A model generated the notes under the pieces. The model had not been told where the DNA came from and ran no database searches. It saw nothing but the letters and a program-made list of their open reading frames with translations. Below are positions 25,634 to 34,275 of a stretch of DNA of 64,000 bases, piece after piece. The stretch is taken from contig JAVBOK010000022.1 in assembly GCA_031550605.1 (NCBI GenBank), positions 39,966 to 103,965 on the forward strand, given 5' to 3'. Origin of the DNA: FLUQ01 sp031550605. Lineage in GTDB: Bacteria > Desulfobacterota > Desulfovibrionia > Desulfovibrionales > Desulfovibrionaceae. Made by a program: the position numbers and the translations under genes. Within the stretch, counting starts at the first letter, position 1; the number at the start of each line of letters is the position of its first letter.

Positions 25634-26580
25634 GACACCATCCTTTCGCCCATGTGCTTTTGCGCGGGCATTTCCCGTTTACAAATGGCCCGGCAGTAGC
25701 GGCAGCGTGAATGAAAATAGCAGCCGCCCGGCAATTGTGTGGAAGAAGGGATATCGCCCTCCAGAAGAATACGGTTGGGCGGATTGGCGGGATCCGGCAC
25801 CGGAACGGCGGAAAGCAGCGCTTCCGTGTACGGATGGGCCGGACTGGCGAGCAGATCCCCGGAACGCAGTATTTCCACCATCTTGCCCAGATACATGACG
25901 CCGATATGGGTGGATATGTGTTTTACAACGTTGAGGCCATGGGCGATGAAAATATACGTGAGCCCGAATTCCTTCTGCAAATCGGTGAGAAGATTCAAAA
26001 TCTGCGACTGCACCGAAACATCCAGAGCGGAAACCGGCTCGTCGCAAATGATCATTTTGGGGTTCACGATCAAGACCCGGGCTATGCCGATGCGTTGGCG
26101 CTGGCCGCCTGAAAACTCATGCGGATATTTATCATAACATGACGGCTGCAACCCCACCATTTCCAGCAGAGTACAGACCTTTTCGCGGCGAGAAACCGTG
26201 TCGCCCATGCCGTGTATGATCAGGGGTTCGGTCAGTGTCTGGCCGACGGTCATTCGGGGATCCAGGGAAGCGAAGGGGTCCTGAAAAATCATCTGAATAT
26301 CGCGGCGACTCCTCTTCAGTTCCTGCCTGTTCAGTGCAAACAGATCCATACCGTCAAAAATGACCTGGCCGCCCGTCGGTTCGACAAGGCGGTTGATCAC
26401 ACGGCCTGCCGTTGTTTTGCCGCAGCCGCTTTCCCCGACAATGCCAAAGGTTTCCCCGCGCATCACGTCAAAAGAAATGCCGTTCACGGCGTGGACGACA
26501 CGCCTGTTTTTGCCGTTTTTCGTGACGAAGTGCTTTGTAAGGTTCTTTACCTCCAAAAGCTTTGGCGAATCAAAATTCAT
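25612..26580 (-). CDS. Family-5 ABC transporter ATPase, DppF/OppF type
   Basis: A 322-residue ATPase with Walker A GESGCGKTTAGRVI, Q-loop IFQDPFASLDPRMTVG, signature EFSGGQRQRIGIARVLIVNPKMIICDEPVSALDVSVQ (signature and Walker B), and the D/H-loop region FIAHGLNVVKHIS. The usual SHD before the H-loop reads FIAHG. The C-terminal Dpp/Opp extension (ILLEGDIPSSTQLPGGCYFHSRCRYC, with clustered cysteines) is present. Its last 22 bases are shared with the MmgE/PrpD gene. It lies 27 bp after the DppD-type gene, and the two form the heterodimeric motor of the importer. Confidence 0.95.
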   Translation of the reverse strand: MNFDSPKLLEVKNLTKHFVTKNGKNRRVVHAVNGISFDVMRGETFGIVGESGCGKTTAGRVINRLVEPTGGQVIFDGMDLFALNRQELKRSRRDIQMIFQDPFASLDPRMTVGQTLTEPLIIHGMGDTVSRREKVCTLLEMVGLQPSCYDKYPHEFSGGQRQRIGIARVLIVNPKMIICDEPVSALDVSVQSQILNLLTDLQKEFGLTYIFIAHGLNVVKHISTHIGVMYLGKMVEILRSGDLLASPAHPYTEALLSAVPVPDPANPPNRILLEGDIPSSTQLPGGCYFHSRCRYCRAICKREMPAQKHMGERMVSCHFPLI

Positions 26581-26607
26581 GCCGTCACATCCATGCGCGG
26601 GCGCTCC

Positions 26608-27612
26608 TTAGAAAAGCGGAAAATGGCAGGCAACCCTGGAAGCGCCGTACCGTGCCATTTCCGGCGCCTGAACGGAACAGAAAGGCCGGGTATACGGACA
26701 ACGGGGATGAAAACGGCAACCCGGCGGAAAATCGCCGGGAGAAGGCACCATTCCCGTAATCACATTCAGGCGCGGCACATTGTTTTCGATTCTGGGAATG
26801 CAGGTTATCAGCCCCTCCGTGTACGGATGCAGGGGCCGGGCGAACAGGTCCTTGACCGGGGCTTCCTCCACGATCCGGCCGGCGTACATCACGATCACCC
26901 GCTCCGCCATTTCCGCCACCACACCCAGATCGTGGGTGATGAAAAGGATTGTCATGCCAAGTTCCCGTTTCAATTTCCGCATCAAATCCAATATCTGGGC
27001 CTGAATGGTAACGTCCAGGGCCGTGGTCGGTTCGTCGGCAAGCAACAGCCTGGGTTCACAGCAAAGGGCCATGGCGATCATGACCCGTTGACGCATGCCC
27101 CCGGAAAGTTGATGCGGATAATCCTTCAGGCGCGCTGCGGGGTCGGGAATGCCAACCAGAGAAAGCATGCGGGCGGCCCGTTCATCCGCCTGACGGCGTG
27201 AAAGGCCTTGATGAATGTGCAACGCCTCTCTGATCTGCCTGCCTATGGAAAAAACCGGATTTAAAGAGGTCATGGGTTCCTGGTAAACCATGGAAATGGC
27301 ATTACCGCGGATAGCATACATGTCCTTTTCCGATTTTTTCAGCAAATCCTGCCCGCCAAAAAGGATTTCCCCTTCCACGGAACGGCCCCGAGAAGCAGGG
27401 AGCAAACGCAGTATTGAAAGAGCGGTCACGCTTTTCCCGCTGCCGCTTTCCCCCACCAAACAAAGGGTTTCTCCCGTATCAATAGTGAAACTGACGCCGT
27501 CCACCGCCGGAATAACCTTGCCCGAAGCGTAAAAATACGTTTTTAGATTGTTGATTTCGAGCAATGCACCCAAAATTTGTTCTCCCTGTTGCGGGTTCTG
27601 CCTGGATGTCAT
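26608..27612 (-). CDS. Family-5 ABC transporter ATPase, DppD/OppD type
   Basis: A 334-residue ATPase with Walker A GESGSGKSVTALSIL, Q-loop VYQEPMTSLNPVFSIG, signature QLSGGMRQRVMIAMALCCEPRLLLADEPTTALDVTIQ, H-loop FITHDLGVVAEMA and the family C-terminus LNVITGMVPSPGDFPPGCRFHPRCPY. It is the first gene of the operon that continues with the DppF-type ATPase, MmgE/PrpD protein, C-N lyase, binding protein and both permeases. ATG 27612 lacks a good ribosome site; TTG at 27573 has GGGAGA upstream and gives a start (LGALLEINNLKTYF) closer to the family's usual N-terminus, so the real start may be there. Confidence 0.94.
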   Translation of the reverse strand: MTSRQNPQQGEQILGALLEINNLKTYFYASGKVIPAVDGVSFTIDTGETLCLVGESGSGKSVTALSILRLLPASRGRSVEGEILFGGQDLLKKSEKDMYAIRGNAISMVYQEPMTSLNPVFSIGRQIREALHIHQGLSRRQADERAARMLSLVGIPDPAARLKDYPHQLSGGMRQRVMIAMALCCEPRLLLADEPTTALDVTIQAQILDLMRKLKRELGMTILFITHDLGVVAEMAERVIVMYAGRIVEEAPVKDLFARPLHPYTEGLITCIPRIENNVPRLNVITGMVPSPGDFPPGCRFHPRCPYTRPFCSVQAPEMARYGASRVACHFPLF

Positions 27613-28352
27613 GGAAAGGCCGGTTCACGAAAGGGCATTTCAGAGCATCCCGTCTTGGTATTTGCGCTTTCCGACGGACTGCAAGCCAATCTTGAGCACC
27701 GCCTGTAAAAAGAAGATCCAGAGTTTTTCTTGTTCCCTCAAGGGTTTCTCACATGTCCCGGTCCGTATTTCCGGCAATATTTGCGTACCCTTGCTCCGCA
27801 TTTTCCGATAGGGAAAAACCGGATACGGACCAGAAAGAATACACTCCGCCTGTTGCGCTTTGACTGTATCGCGAGCGACCTGTCCGGTTCTCATGCCGGG
27901 CTGAAAGTGCGCGGCACGCCTTCGGCAGACTCGCTCCTGCCGCCAGTATACCAGAGAGATCCTTGGGAGACCAGAGCTACCCCCGCAGCTGCAAAGGCGG
28001 CCGGGCACAATGCGGACAGGGCGTGTATTTTTGGCGGAGAGAAGGAGGCGGACTGCTTTTCATCGTGTGCGCACTTGCGGCGAAGTTGTGCGCATCCCAT
28101 GCTCGTCCGCCGGACCGACCACGGGATGGCTTGACGCCGCGCCGCTGCGGGGCTGCCTGCCGATGGCAGGGGCGAATATATACAAACGCCTTACTTTATG
28201 CTAACAAGTATATATCAGGACAATTGCAGATCCGTGCGGTTCCATCCCGAATGCCGCGAATTTCCATCCGCAAATCCATCTAAAATTATCAGACACACGA
28301 CCCGCGCGCGATAGTTTTTCGACATCCACCATGCATGACGGAGGCCGGTTAT
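27613..28352. other. Intergenic region upstream of both the ABC/lyase operon and the radical SAM gene
   Basis: This 740-bp gap separates two divergent transcripts. The left two thirds are GC-rich with no recognisable protein in any frame. From about 28170 the composition turns AT-rich, continuing into the radical SAM gene, so a composition boundary lies here. A 38-codon frame at 28198-28314 (MLTSIYQDNCRSVRFHPECR...) has no ribosome binding site and I do not call it. Promoters for both operons are expected here but were not identified with confidence. Confidence 0.45.
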
Positions 28353-29324
28353 ATGAAGGCATGGATAAAAAAAATCATACCGGATCATATAGCGTTCCAT
28401 ATCTCAAACATCAGAAGCATACAATATCGCAGAAAAAATATTCATGAATTACGCACAATAATAATAGAGCTTACAAATATATGCCAGGTAAAATGCACAT
28501 GGTGTTTAATGCAAACATTTAAAAAACTTACTCCATGTCAAATGTCATTTGAAAATTTCGAGAAAATCATTAAAAGCAATCTTGATTATTTGAAAAAATA
28601 TAACACCAGTGTTACTCCATACAGCCGTGGAGAGCCTTTGCTGCATCCTCAATTTTGGAAATGTTGCACGCTGCTGAATAAGAACGATATTAAAATCGGT
28701 CATATAAGTACAAATCTTAGCCTTCCCATTAATGTTCAAAATTTTATCCAGCATCCCATTGAACGGATTATGGTGAATATCGGCGGAATTACCAAGGAAG
28801 TGCATGAAAAATGCATGGTAAATTCCAATTTTGATCTTGTGACAGCCAATTTGAAAGAGTTATGGGCGGCGGGCATACCCGTACAGGTAAAAATGAATCC
28901 TACGCGCTACAATATCCACCAGCGCGCCGATCTGCCGGCTTTTGTCGAGAGCCTGGGCGGCAATCTCGAATGCATCCAATACTATACGACATATTTTCCT
29001 AATCCGGATCATACTACGCGGGAAGAAAAACGCTTCTTCCTGGATACTGTTTTTCTTGAAGGCCATGATGATTTGTTCCGGTTTTCGGTCACGGACGATG
29101 ATGCAATATCGCAGACGCAAAAAATATGTCCCGCCGCCTATATGACCGACATAGTATTTGCTAACGGGAACTATGGCGTCTGCTGCCATGACGATTATGA
29201 AGAAAGCATCGTGGGCAATGCGTTTATCACGACGATTGAAGCTATAAGAAGTTCCGACTTGTATGTAAAAACATATGCGCGGGGCTTGAAAAGGCAATTG
29301 GCTAACTGCAAATATTGCTCATGA
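28353..29324 (+). CDS. Radical SAM/SPASM-like protein in an AT-rich island
   Basis: A 323-residue protein with the radical SAM cluster motif TNICQVKCTWC (Cys44, Cys48, Cys51) after a beta-strand IIIELTN, plus VTPYSRGEPLLHP, which corresponds to the GGEPLL SAM-contact loop. The C-terminal part has KICPAAY, NYGVCCHDDYEESIVGN and final CKYC, resembling a SPASM-type auxiliary cluster region. The N-terminus is basic and amphipathic (MKAWIKKIIPDHIAF). Base composition is far more AT-rich than neighbouring genes, indicating transfer. Similar proteins occur in surface-polysaccharide and peptide-modification loci, but no substrate partner is visible. Start 28353 has GGAGG nine bases upstream; ATG 28335 does not. 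Confidence 0.85.
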   Translation: MKAWIKKIIPDHIAFHISNIRSIQYRRKNIHELRTIIIELTNICQVKCTWCLMQTFKKLTPCQMSFENFEKIIKSNLDYLKKYNTSVTPYSRGEPLLHPQFWKCCTLLNKNDIKIGHISTNLSLPINVQNFIQHPIERIMVNIGGITKEVHEKCMVNSNFDLVTANLKELWAAGIPVQVKMNPTRYNIHQRADLPAFVESLGGNLECIQYYTTYFPNPDHTTREEKRFFLDTVFLEGHDDLFRFSVTDDDAISQTQKICPAAYMTDIVFANGNYGVCCHDDYEESIVGNAFITTIEAIRSSDLYVKTYARGLKRQLANCKYCS

Positions 29325-29356
29325 TCGGCTGTTGAGGACAGAAATCAGGGGAATCC

Positions 29357-30154
29357 GTGGTATTTGATCTCATGTCGTTGTTCGCCGTTCCGGCATATCT
29401 GGGATTCACCGCCTGCCTCGCGGCTTTATCGCCGCGCCTGCCAACCCCGGCCTGGCCCGCGCCCGCCGCGCGGCATTTCGTTTTCGCTCTTGGGCGAGTC
29501 CAGACGCGCCTGGCCGGCATTCCCGCTCTGGCAATTTTCTTCTTCGTGCCGCCAGGGAGTCTGCCGCCTTTTGTCCCCTCGGATCTGGGAATGCTTTTTG
29601 CCTTTTCCCTGCTTGCTCTAACGCTGTTTCTTCTCGGCGCGCCGTCGCGTGAAGCGAAGGAAAGCGCTCTGCGCACGGCGGGGTATGGTTTTTTGCCGGT
29701 CGCGGCTGCCGGATTTTTTCTGGCCTGGATCGCCTTCACCCGCGGGTTTCCCGGCGCGGCTCTCAATTTGGGCACCTTTGCGGCAACTCCGCTGTGGTCT
29801 GTCATGGGCGGCACAGGACGCGCGGGCCTCGTTGCGATGAGCGCGGCGTTGCTGTTCTTCGCCGGGTCCGCCCTTCCCTTCGCCGGGGGAAGCCCCTTTG
29901 CCTGGCATGCCTTGCGCCTGGGAATCGCCCAGATTCTGATCGCCCTGCTCTTTCCCCTCGCCCCCTCGCGCACGGGGTTCCCCGCCATGCCGGCCGCCGC
30001 CCTGTGGCTTGATTTTCTCTGGAACTGGCTGTTTGTTTTTCTGCTGGCCCACGCTGTTTTCCCCCTTGCCGCGCGGTGCGCGAAACGCGCCGCCCCGGCC
30101 TGGATTCTGCTTTGCATCGGGATTGCGCTCTGCGCTACGGATACCATCCAGTAA
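29357..30154 (+). CDS. Polytopic membrane protein, unrecognised
   Basis: A 265-residue protein with about eight hydrophobic segments. It starts at a GTG (29357) with AGGGG upstream and reads MSLFAVPAYLGFTACLAALSPRLPTP. Notable pieces are LGRVQTRLAGIPALAIFFFVPPGSLPPF, SDLGMLFAFSLLALTLFLLGAPSREAKE and WNWLFVFLLAHAVFPLAARCAKR. The spacing of a conserved-looking RVQTR loop after helix 1 faintly recalls NuoH/EchB-like subunits, but key motifs of that family are not evident and no hydrogenase genes are present. GC content returns to the genomic norm directly after the radical SAM gene. Function is unknown. Confidence 0.6.
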   Translation: MVFDLMSLFAVPAYLGFTACLAALSPRLPTPAWPAPAARHFVFALGRVQTRLAGIPALAIFFFVPPGSLPPFVPSDLGMLFAFSLLALTLFLLGAPSREAKESALRTAGYGFLPVAAAGFFLAWIAFTRGFPGAALNLGTFAATPLWSVMGGTGRAGLVAMSAALLFFAGSALPFAGGSPFAWHALRLGIAQILIALLFPLAPSRTGFPAMPAAALWLDFLWNWLFVFLLAHAVFPLAARCAKRAAPAWILLCIGIALCATDTIQ

Positions 30155-30226
30155 AGCGCCGCGAATTCCCTTCGTTCGACCCATGCCGCCGGATTCGTCC
30201 CCCGCATGCCGCCTTCGGCAAACGCG

Positions 30227-30252
30227 GCGCGCCCGGCTGACGCCGGGCGCGC
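30227..30252 (+). terminator. Perfect GC-rich hairpin
   Basis: GCGCGCCCGGC (30227-30237) and GCCGGGCGCGC (30242-30252) form a perfect 11-bp stem with a four-base loop, 72 bp after the membrane-protein stop at 30154. It may end that transcript; no T-run follows. Confidence 0.45.
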
Positions 30253-30349
30253 TCTGGGTTACGGCAACCCCCGCAAAGCCGGGGCTTGCAAAGGCAGGCC
30301 CACTTCGGCGCATACCGGCGGCGATGAGTGCCGCCGGCGCCTGCGTGGC

Positions 30350-30373
30350 GAAAACGGCCGGTGGGCCGTTTTC
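30350..30373. terminator. Bidirectional intrinsic terminator between convergent genes
   Basis: GAAAACGGCC (30350-30359) and GGCCGTTTTC (30364-30373) form a perfect 10-bp stem with loop GGTG. The A-tract and T-tract are built into the stem, so the structure is terminator-like in both directions. It is four bases beyond the minus-strand stop of the TAXI receptor at 30378, and also downstream of the plus-strand membrane gene. Confidence 0.7.
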
Positions 30374-30377
30374 AGGT

Positions 30378-31325
30378 TCAGTCGACTTTCAGACCCTTTT
30401 CTTTATAGAATTTGGCCGCCCCGGGGTGCAACGGAACGGTGAATCCGAGCAGGGCGTTCTGCAGGGTAATGTTCTTGCCCTTGGCATGGGCGGCGTGGAT
30501 ATCGGACAGGTTGTCGAACACGCCTTTGAGAAACTCGTACACCACCTTATCCGACACCTTGTCGTGGGTCGCCACAAAGGCCATGACCGCAGGGACCATG
30601 GTGTCGGTGTCAATCCCCTTGTACGTGCCGGCGGGAATCTTGCTGGGCACGAAATAGGGGTGCGCCTTGTTCAGTTTGTCCATAAAAGCCTTGTCGAACT
30701 GGACCAGGGTTATGTCCTTGGTGGTGGCGATATCCATGATGGCCGGAGAAGGATAGCCCGTCACCAGAAAGCCCGCGTCAATTTGCTCGTCCTTGAAGCG
30801 GCTGGCGGTGGTGGCATAGTCAAGGCGGTCAGCCGTAAGATCCTTGTACGTCAGACCCACGGACTGCAGCATGGCCTGCACGTCGGCTTCCGTGCCGGAA
30901 CCCGGAGCGCCCACGCTGACCCTTTTGCCTTTCAGGTCGACAATCGACTTGATGCCGCTTTTCTTGGTCACCACAAGGTGCACGTCTTCAGGATACAACG
31001 AAAGCACGGCCCGCAGATTTTTCACCGGTTTCTGGAACATGTTCTGCCCGTTATAGGCCCAGAAGCCGACGTCGTTCTGGAGCAGGGCCATCTCAATATC
31101 GCCCTTGCTGAGCAAATTGGCGTTGGATACCGCGGCGTTGCTGGTTTCAGCAGTCGCCCGCAGAACGCCGCTTTTGCTGGCCGCCTGGGCGAGAGCGCCG
31201 CCAAGGGGGAAGTATGTCCCGGCCGTGCCGCCGGTGGCGATGGAAAGCCGTTCCGCCGCCTGGGCCAGAGGAGCCAGAGCCAACATAGAAGCCATGAGGA
31301 TGAGCGCGAAGAGTTTCCGTTTCAT
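30378..31325 (-). CDS. TAXI-type TRAP transporter solute-binding protein
   Basis: A 315-residue periplasmic protein with signal peptide MKRKLFALILMASMLALAPLAQAA and the TAXI-family start LSIATGGTAGTYFPLGGALAQAASK. Other landmarks are ETSNAAVSNANLLSKGDIEMALLQNDVGFWAYNG, LYPEDVHLVVTKKSGIKSIVDLKGKRVSVGAPGSGTEADVQAML and DAGFLVTGYPSPAI. It feeds the fused permease encoded just upstream on the same strand; their coding regions overlap by four bases (ATGA). TAXI ligands known elsewhere include glutamate and related carboxylates, but specificity is not evident. ATG 31325 starts the signal peptide, with GGAG about 11 bases upstream. Confidence 0.95.
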   Translation of the reverse strand: MKRKLFALILMASMLALAPLAQAAERLSIATGGTAGTYFPLGGALAQAASKSGVLRATAETSNAAVSNANLLSKGDIEMALLQNDVGFWAYNGQNMFQKPVKNLRAVLSLYPEDVHLVVTKKSGIKSIVDLKGKRVSVGAPGSGTEADVQAMLQSVGLTYKDLTADRLDYATTASRFKDEQIDAGFLVTGYPSPAIMDIATTKDITLVQFDKAFMDKLNKAHPYFVPSKIPAGTYKGIDTDTMVPAVMAFVATHDKVSDKVVYEFLKGVFDNLSDIHAAHAKGKNITLQNALLGFTVPLHPGAAKFYKEKGLKVD

Positions 31326-33337
31326 GATATGGTTTCTCCCATCTGAGGTTGAGTGAGGCACTTGTCGCTCTTTTTTGATTTTATCGTCTGGAAGACATAA
31401 ATTATCCCCAGAATGCACAGCCCGATGACGTCCGTCAGCGTGCCCGGGTCAAGCAGGCCGAGGGCCCCGACCAGGGCCAGAATGCGCACCGGCCAGGACA
31501 TGGCCGTTTTGAAAAAGCCAATGGTGGCCATGGCCAGCAGAAACACGCCGATCAGCGCCGTGCATATGGATTGGATCATGGCCAGAGGTTCGGCCCCGAT
31601 AAAGAGCAGCATGGGATTGTACACATAAATGTACGGCACGAGGAGGCCGGCCAGTGCCAGCTTGAACGAGGTTATCCCCGTCCGCATCGGATCCGCTCCC
31701 GCGATACCCGCCCCCGCGTATGCCGCAAGCGCCACCGGCGGGGTCAGGTCGGCCGAGATGCCGAAATAAAAGACAAACATGTAGGCGGCCATGGGAGGAA
31801 CGCCCATTTGCAGCAAAGCCGGGGCGGCCATGGTGCTGGTGATAATGAAATTCGCCGTGGTGGGCAGACCGGTACCGAGCAGAATGCTGGCGCACATGGT
31901 CAAAAGAAGGGTGGGCAGCAGCATGCCGCCGGCAAGGTCGATAATGCCGCCGGCGATGCGCAGGGCCAGGCCGGTCAGGGTGCTGGTGCCGATGACCATG
32001 CCCACGCAGGCGCAGGCGCAGGCCACGCTGAGGGCCGACCGCGCCCCGTTTTCAAACGCTTCGGCCAGCTTTTTCGGGGTCAGGCGCGTTTCCTTGTTCA
32101 GCCAGGACAGCAAAAAGCAGGAGATAATTCCGTAAAAGGCCGCCTTCAGGGGAGTGAAACCGGCCAGCAGCAGGTAAATGATGACCCCCAGAGGAAGGAG
32201 CAGAAACCCTCTGGTCCGCAGCAGATACCAGAGGTTGGGCAGTTGTTCGCGGGGCAGGCCCACAAGACCCAGCCGCCGGGCTTCGAAGTGCACCTGAATA
32301 AGCACGGCCGCGTAGTACAGTATTGCCGGGATGATGGCGGCGATGACCACCTCGGTATACGGCACCCCCAGAAACTGAGCCATGATGAAAGCCCCGGCGC
32401 CCATGACCGGCGGCATGATCTGTCCACCCGTGGCGGCAACCGCTTCAACCGCTCCGGCGAAGTACGGCCGGTAGCCCACGCTTTTCATGAGCGGGATGGT
32501 GAACATGCCCACCGTGCAGACGTTGGCGACGGAAGAACCGGAAACCGTCCCCATGATGCCCGACCCGACAACAGCCACCTTGGCCGGGCCCCCCGTGGAC
32601 CAGCCGGCAAGGGCCAGGGCAAGATCAATGATGAATTTCCCGATGCCGGTTTTTTCCAGCACGGCCCCGAACAGAATGAACATGAAGACGAAGGTGGAGG
32701 AAACTTCCACCGGCGTGCTGAAAATGCCTTCAGTGCCCAGGTACATATGGTTGACGATACGGGTGAAGGAAAATCCCCGGTGCCCGCCCAGCTCGTCCGG
32801 CAGAGAACCCCCGAGATAGCAATACAGCAGCGCCACGATGGCCAGGCAGGACAAAACCGGGTTGGAAATGCGCCGCGTGGCTTCCAGCAAAAGGATCATC
32901 ATCAGCGTGCCGGCAATAAGATCCTCACTCGTGGGCAAGCCCGAACGGTTGCTGATGTCTTCGAAAAAATACACGATATAGAGGCAGGTGACGGCGGCCA
33001 GGGCTGCAAAGATATAGTCGTACCAGGGGATGCTGGTCTTTTTCTCGCCCGCTTTCTGGCGCGCCGGATAGAGCAGAAAGGTCAGGCACAGGGCAAAAGC
33101 CAGGTGGACGGCGCCCTGGGTCTGGGCCAGCAGCAGGCCGAACCCGGCGGTATAAAAGTGGAAGCAGGCCATGCTTATGGCGAGAACGCTGATCAGCAGG
33201 CCGCGCCAGCCGCTCAGAATTCTGAAACGCGATTCCGTATCGTATTTGCGCATCAGCGCGTCAAAATCTATGGATCCGGCGCCGGCAGGGGCCTGGGCAG
33301 CATTTCCTTGAGGGGTGTCTTTTCCCTGTTCTGTCAT
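31322..33337 (-). CDS. TRAP transporter fused 4TM/12TM permease (DctQM, TAXI class)
   Basis: A 671-residue membrane protein combining the small DctQ-type and large DctM-type subunits, as is standard for TAXI systems. About 45 cytoplasmic residues are followed by four helices (GWRGLLISVLAISMACFHFYTAGFG onwards). The DctM part contains GGWSTGGPAKVAVVGSGIMGTVSGSSVANVCTVGMFTIPLMKSVGY, AVEAVAATGGQIMPPVMGAGAFIMAQFLGVPY and a second repeat LLGTGLPTTANFIITSTMAAPAL with FYFGISADLTPPVALAAYAGAGIAG. It is a sodium- or proton-driven importer. ATG 33337 has GGGAG upstream; the open extension beyond is shadow sequence. Confidence 0.95.
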   Translation of the reverse strand: MTEQGKDTPQGNAAQAPAGAGSIDFDALMRKYDTESRFRILSGWRGLLISVLAISMACFHFYTAGFGLLLAQTQGAVHLAFALCLTFLLYPARQKAGEKKTSIPWYDYIFAALAAVTCLYIVYFFEDISNRSGLPTSEDLIAGTLMMILLLEATRRISNPVLSCLAIVALLYCYLGGSLPDELGGHRGFSFTRIVNHMYLGTEGIFSTPVEVSSTFVFMFILFGAVLEKTGIGKFIIDLALALAGWSTGGPAKVAVVGSGIMGTVSGSSVANVCTVGMFTIPLMKSVGYRPYFAGAVEAVAATGGQIMPPVMGAGAFIMAQFLGVPYTEVVIAAIIPAILYYAAVLIQVHFEARRLGLVGLPREQLPNLWYLLRTRGFLLLPLGVIIYLLLAGFTPLKAAFYGIISCFLLSWLNKETRLTPKKLAEAFENGARSALSVACACACVGMVIGTSTLTGLALRIAGGIIDLAGGMLLPTLLLTMCASILLGTGLPTTANFIITSTMAAPALLQMGVPPMAAYMFVFYFGISADLTPPVALAAYAGAGIAGADPMRTGITSFKLALAGLLVPYIYVYNPMLLFIGAEPLAMIQSICTALIGVFLLAMATIGFFKTAMSWPVRILALVGALGLLDPGTLTDVIGLCILGIIYVFQTIKSKKSDKCLTQPQMGETIS

Positions 33338-33425
33338 GGCATCTCCCGAACGATACAGTGTGGTACGTTGATAAAAACCCCTATCGGATCGCGTTCCCGC
33401 GCAGGGACGCGCTGGCGGCGTCTTG

Positions 33426-34034
33426 TTACCGCAAGTCCAGGTTGCCGCGCGTGACCATCTCTCCGCGGGCGCAAAGAGTCTGGCGGGCTGTTCCCACATA
33501 CAGGCGTTCGCCCGGAAAAATTGGATAGAGCGGCGTCCATTCACCGTTTCCCAGGCGCAGCTGGTTCCGGCCGATGACAGTGGTGCCCACTCGAAGCGCG
33601 AATTCCGGCAGGGTCATGACCTCGCCTTCAAACACGGTCCAGGGCGGGTCCACATAAAAGCGCCCGTGAGACAGGGCCACGCAGGGCAGGCCGACGCCCT
33701 GGGCCTGCACCCGCCCCTGCCACTCCCGGACCAGCCCGTCCCGGACATGGTACAAATCTTCCACCGGGCTGAGCTGCACGGAGTGGAAATATTGTGTTTC
33801 AAAGGTGCGCCCCAGCGGCATGACCGCGCGCAGCACCAGGCGGTCCGCTTCGTCCCGGATAAGCAGCATGTCCACTGGCCAGAAAACAATGGAAGGGATC
33901 ATCAGGAAGAAGGCCAAACCCGGAAGGCCCGGGCGGCTCAGGCCGCAACCGCGCAGCCAGGCCGCAACCGCGCGAAAGAACAACGGGTTACGGAAACCCG
34001 AGTCGGCCTGACATGGAGGGCGCTTATGGTCCAT
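33426..34034 (-). CDS. DUF1850 protein associated with TAXI-TRAP transporter
   Basis: A protein of about 202 residues with one N-terminal hydrophobic segment (LPGLAFFLMIPSIVFWPVD) followed by a DUF1850-like domain. That domain has LLIRDEADRLVLRAVMPLGRTFETQYFHSVQLSPVEDLYHV, where FxxxYxHSVxxSPVxDxY is the family hallmark, and a late GERLYVGTARQTLCARG. DUF1850 genes commonly accompany TAXI-TRAP transporters, and this one sits 88 bp upstream of the fused permease on the same strand. The domain is probably periplasmic and membrane-anchored. Start 34034 is uncertain; GTG 34046 is also possible. Confidence 0.8.
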   Translation of the reverse strand: MDHKRPPCQADSGFRNPLFFRAVAAWLRGCGLSRPGLPGLAFFLMIPSIVFWPVDMLLIRDEADRLVLRAVMPLGRTFETQYFHSVQLSPVEDLYHVRDGLVREWQGRVQAQGVGLPCVALSHGRFYVDPPWTVFEGEVMTLPEFALRVGTTVIGRNQLRLGNGEWTPLYPIFPGERLYVGTARQTLCARGEMVTRGNLDLR

Positions 34035-34275
34035 CCAGCCGCTCACTTCCTGCGGTTGGTGCGGTGCCGCCGGCAGGCGGAATTCACCGTGACAAACAGC
34101 GATGACTCAGGGAAAAGACGCAAGCCGCGCGTCCCGCACTCAAAAAATGCGCGCACAGTCCTGCAGATTGCGTGGCTGAAGATATCCTACTGTCTTCGGA
34201 TACGCAATATTTAGTACCGCTTCCGTTGACGAAACTCCGTGTGCGGCCCAGCGCTTGCGGCACATAAAAAAATAA
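34035..34275. other. Intergenic region upstream of the TRAP operon
   Basis: About 240 bp between the DUF1850 start and the IS5 remnant. No gene or clear promoter is visible. Together with 34591-35145 it forms a 1.1-kb zone whose only recognisable content is the IS5 scar. Confidence 0.4.

Noticed and set aside
28198..28314. 38-codon peptide upstream of the radical SAM gene as a RiPP precursor
   Set aside because: No ribosome binding site, no leader/core pattern, and only proximity supports it.
29357..30154. NuoH/EchB-type hydrogenase membrane subunit
   Set aside because: Only a vague loop resemblance; conserved quinone-site and charged residues of that family were not found and no partner subunits are adjacent.
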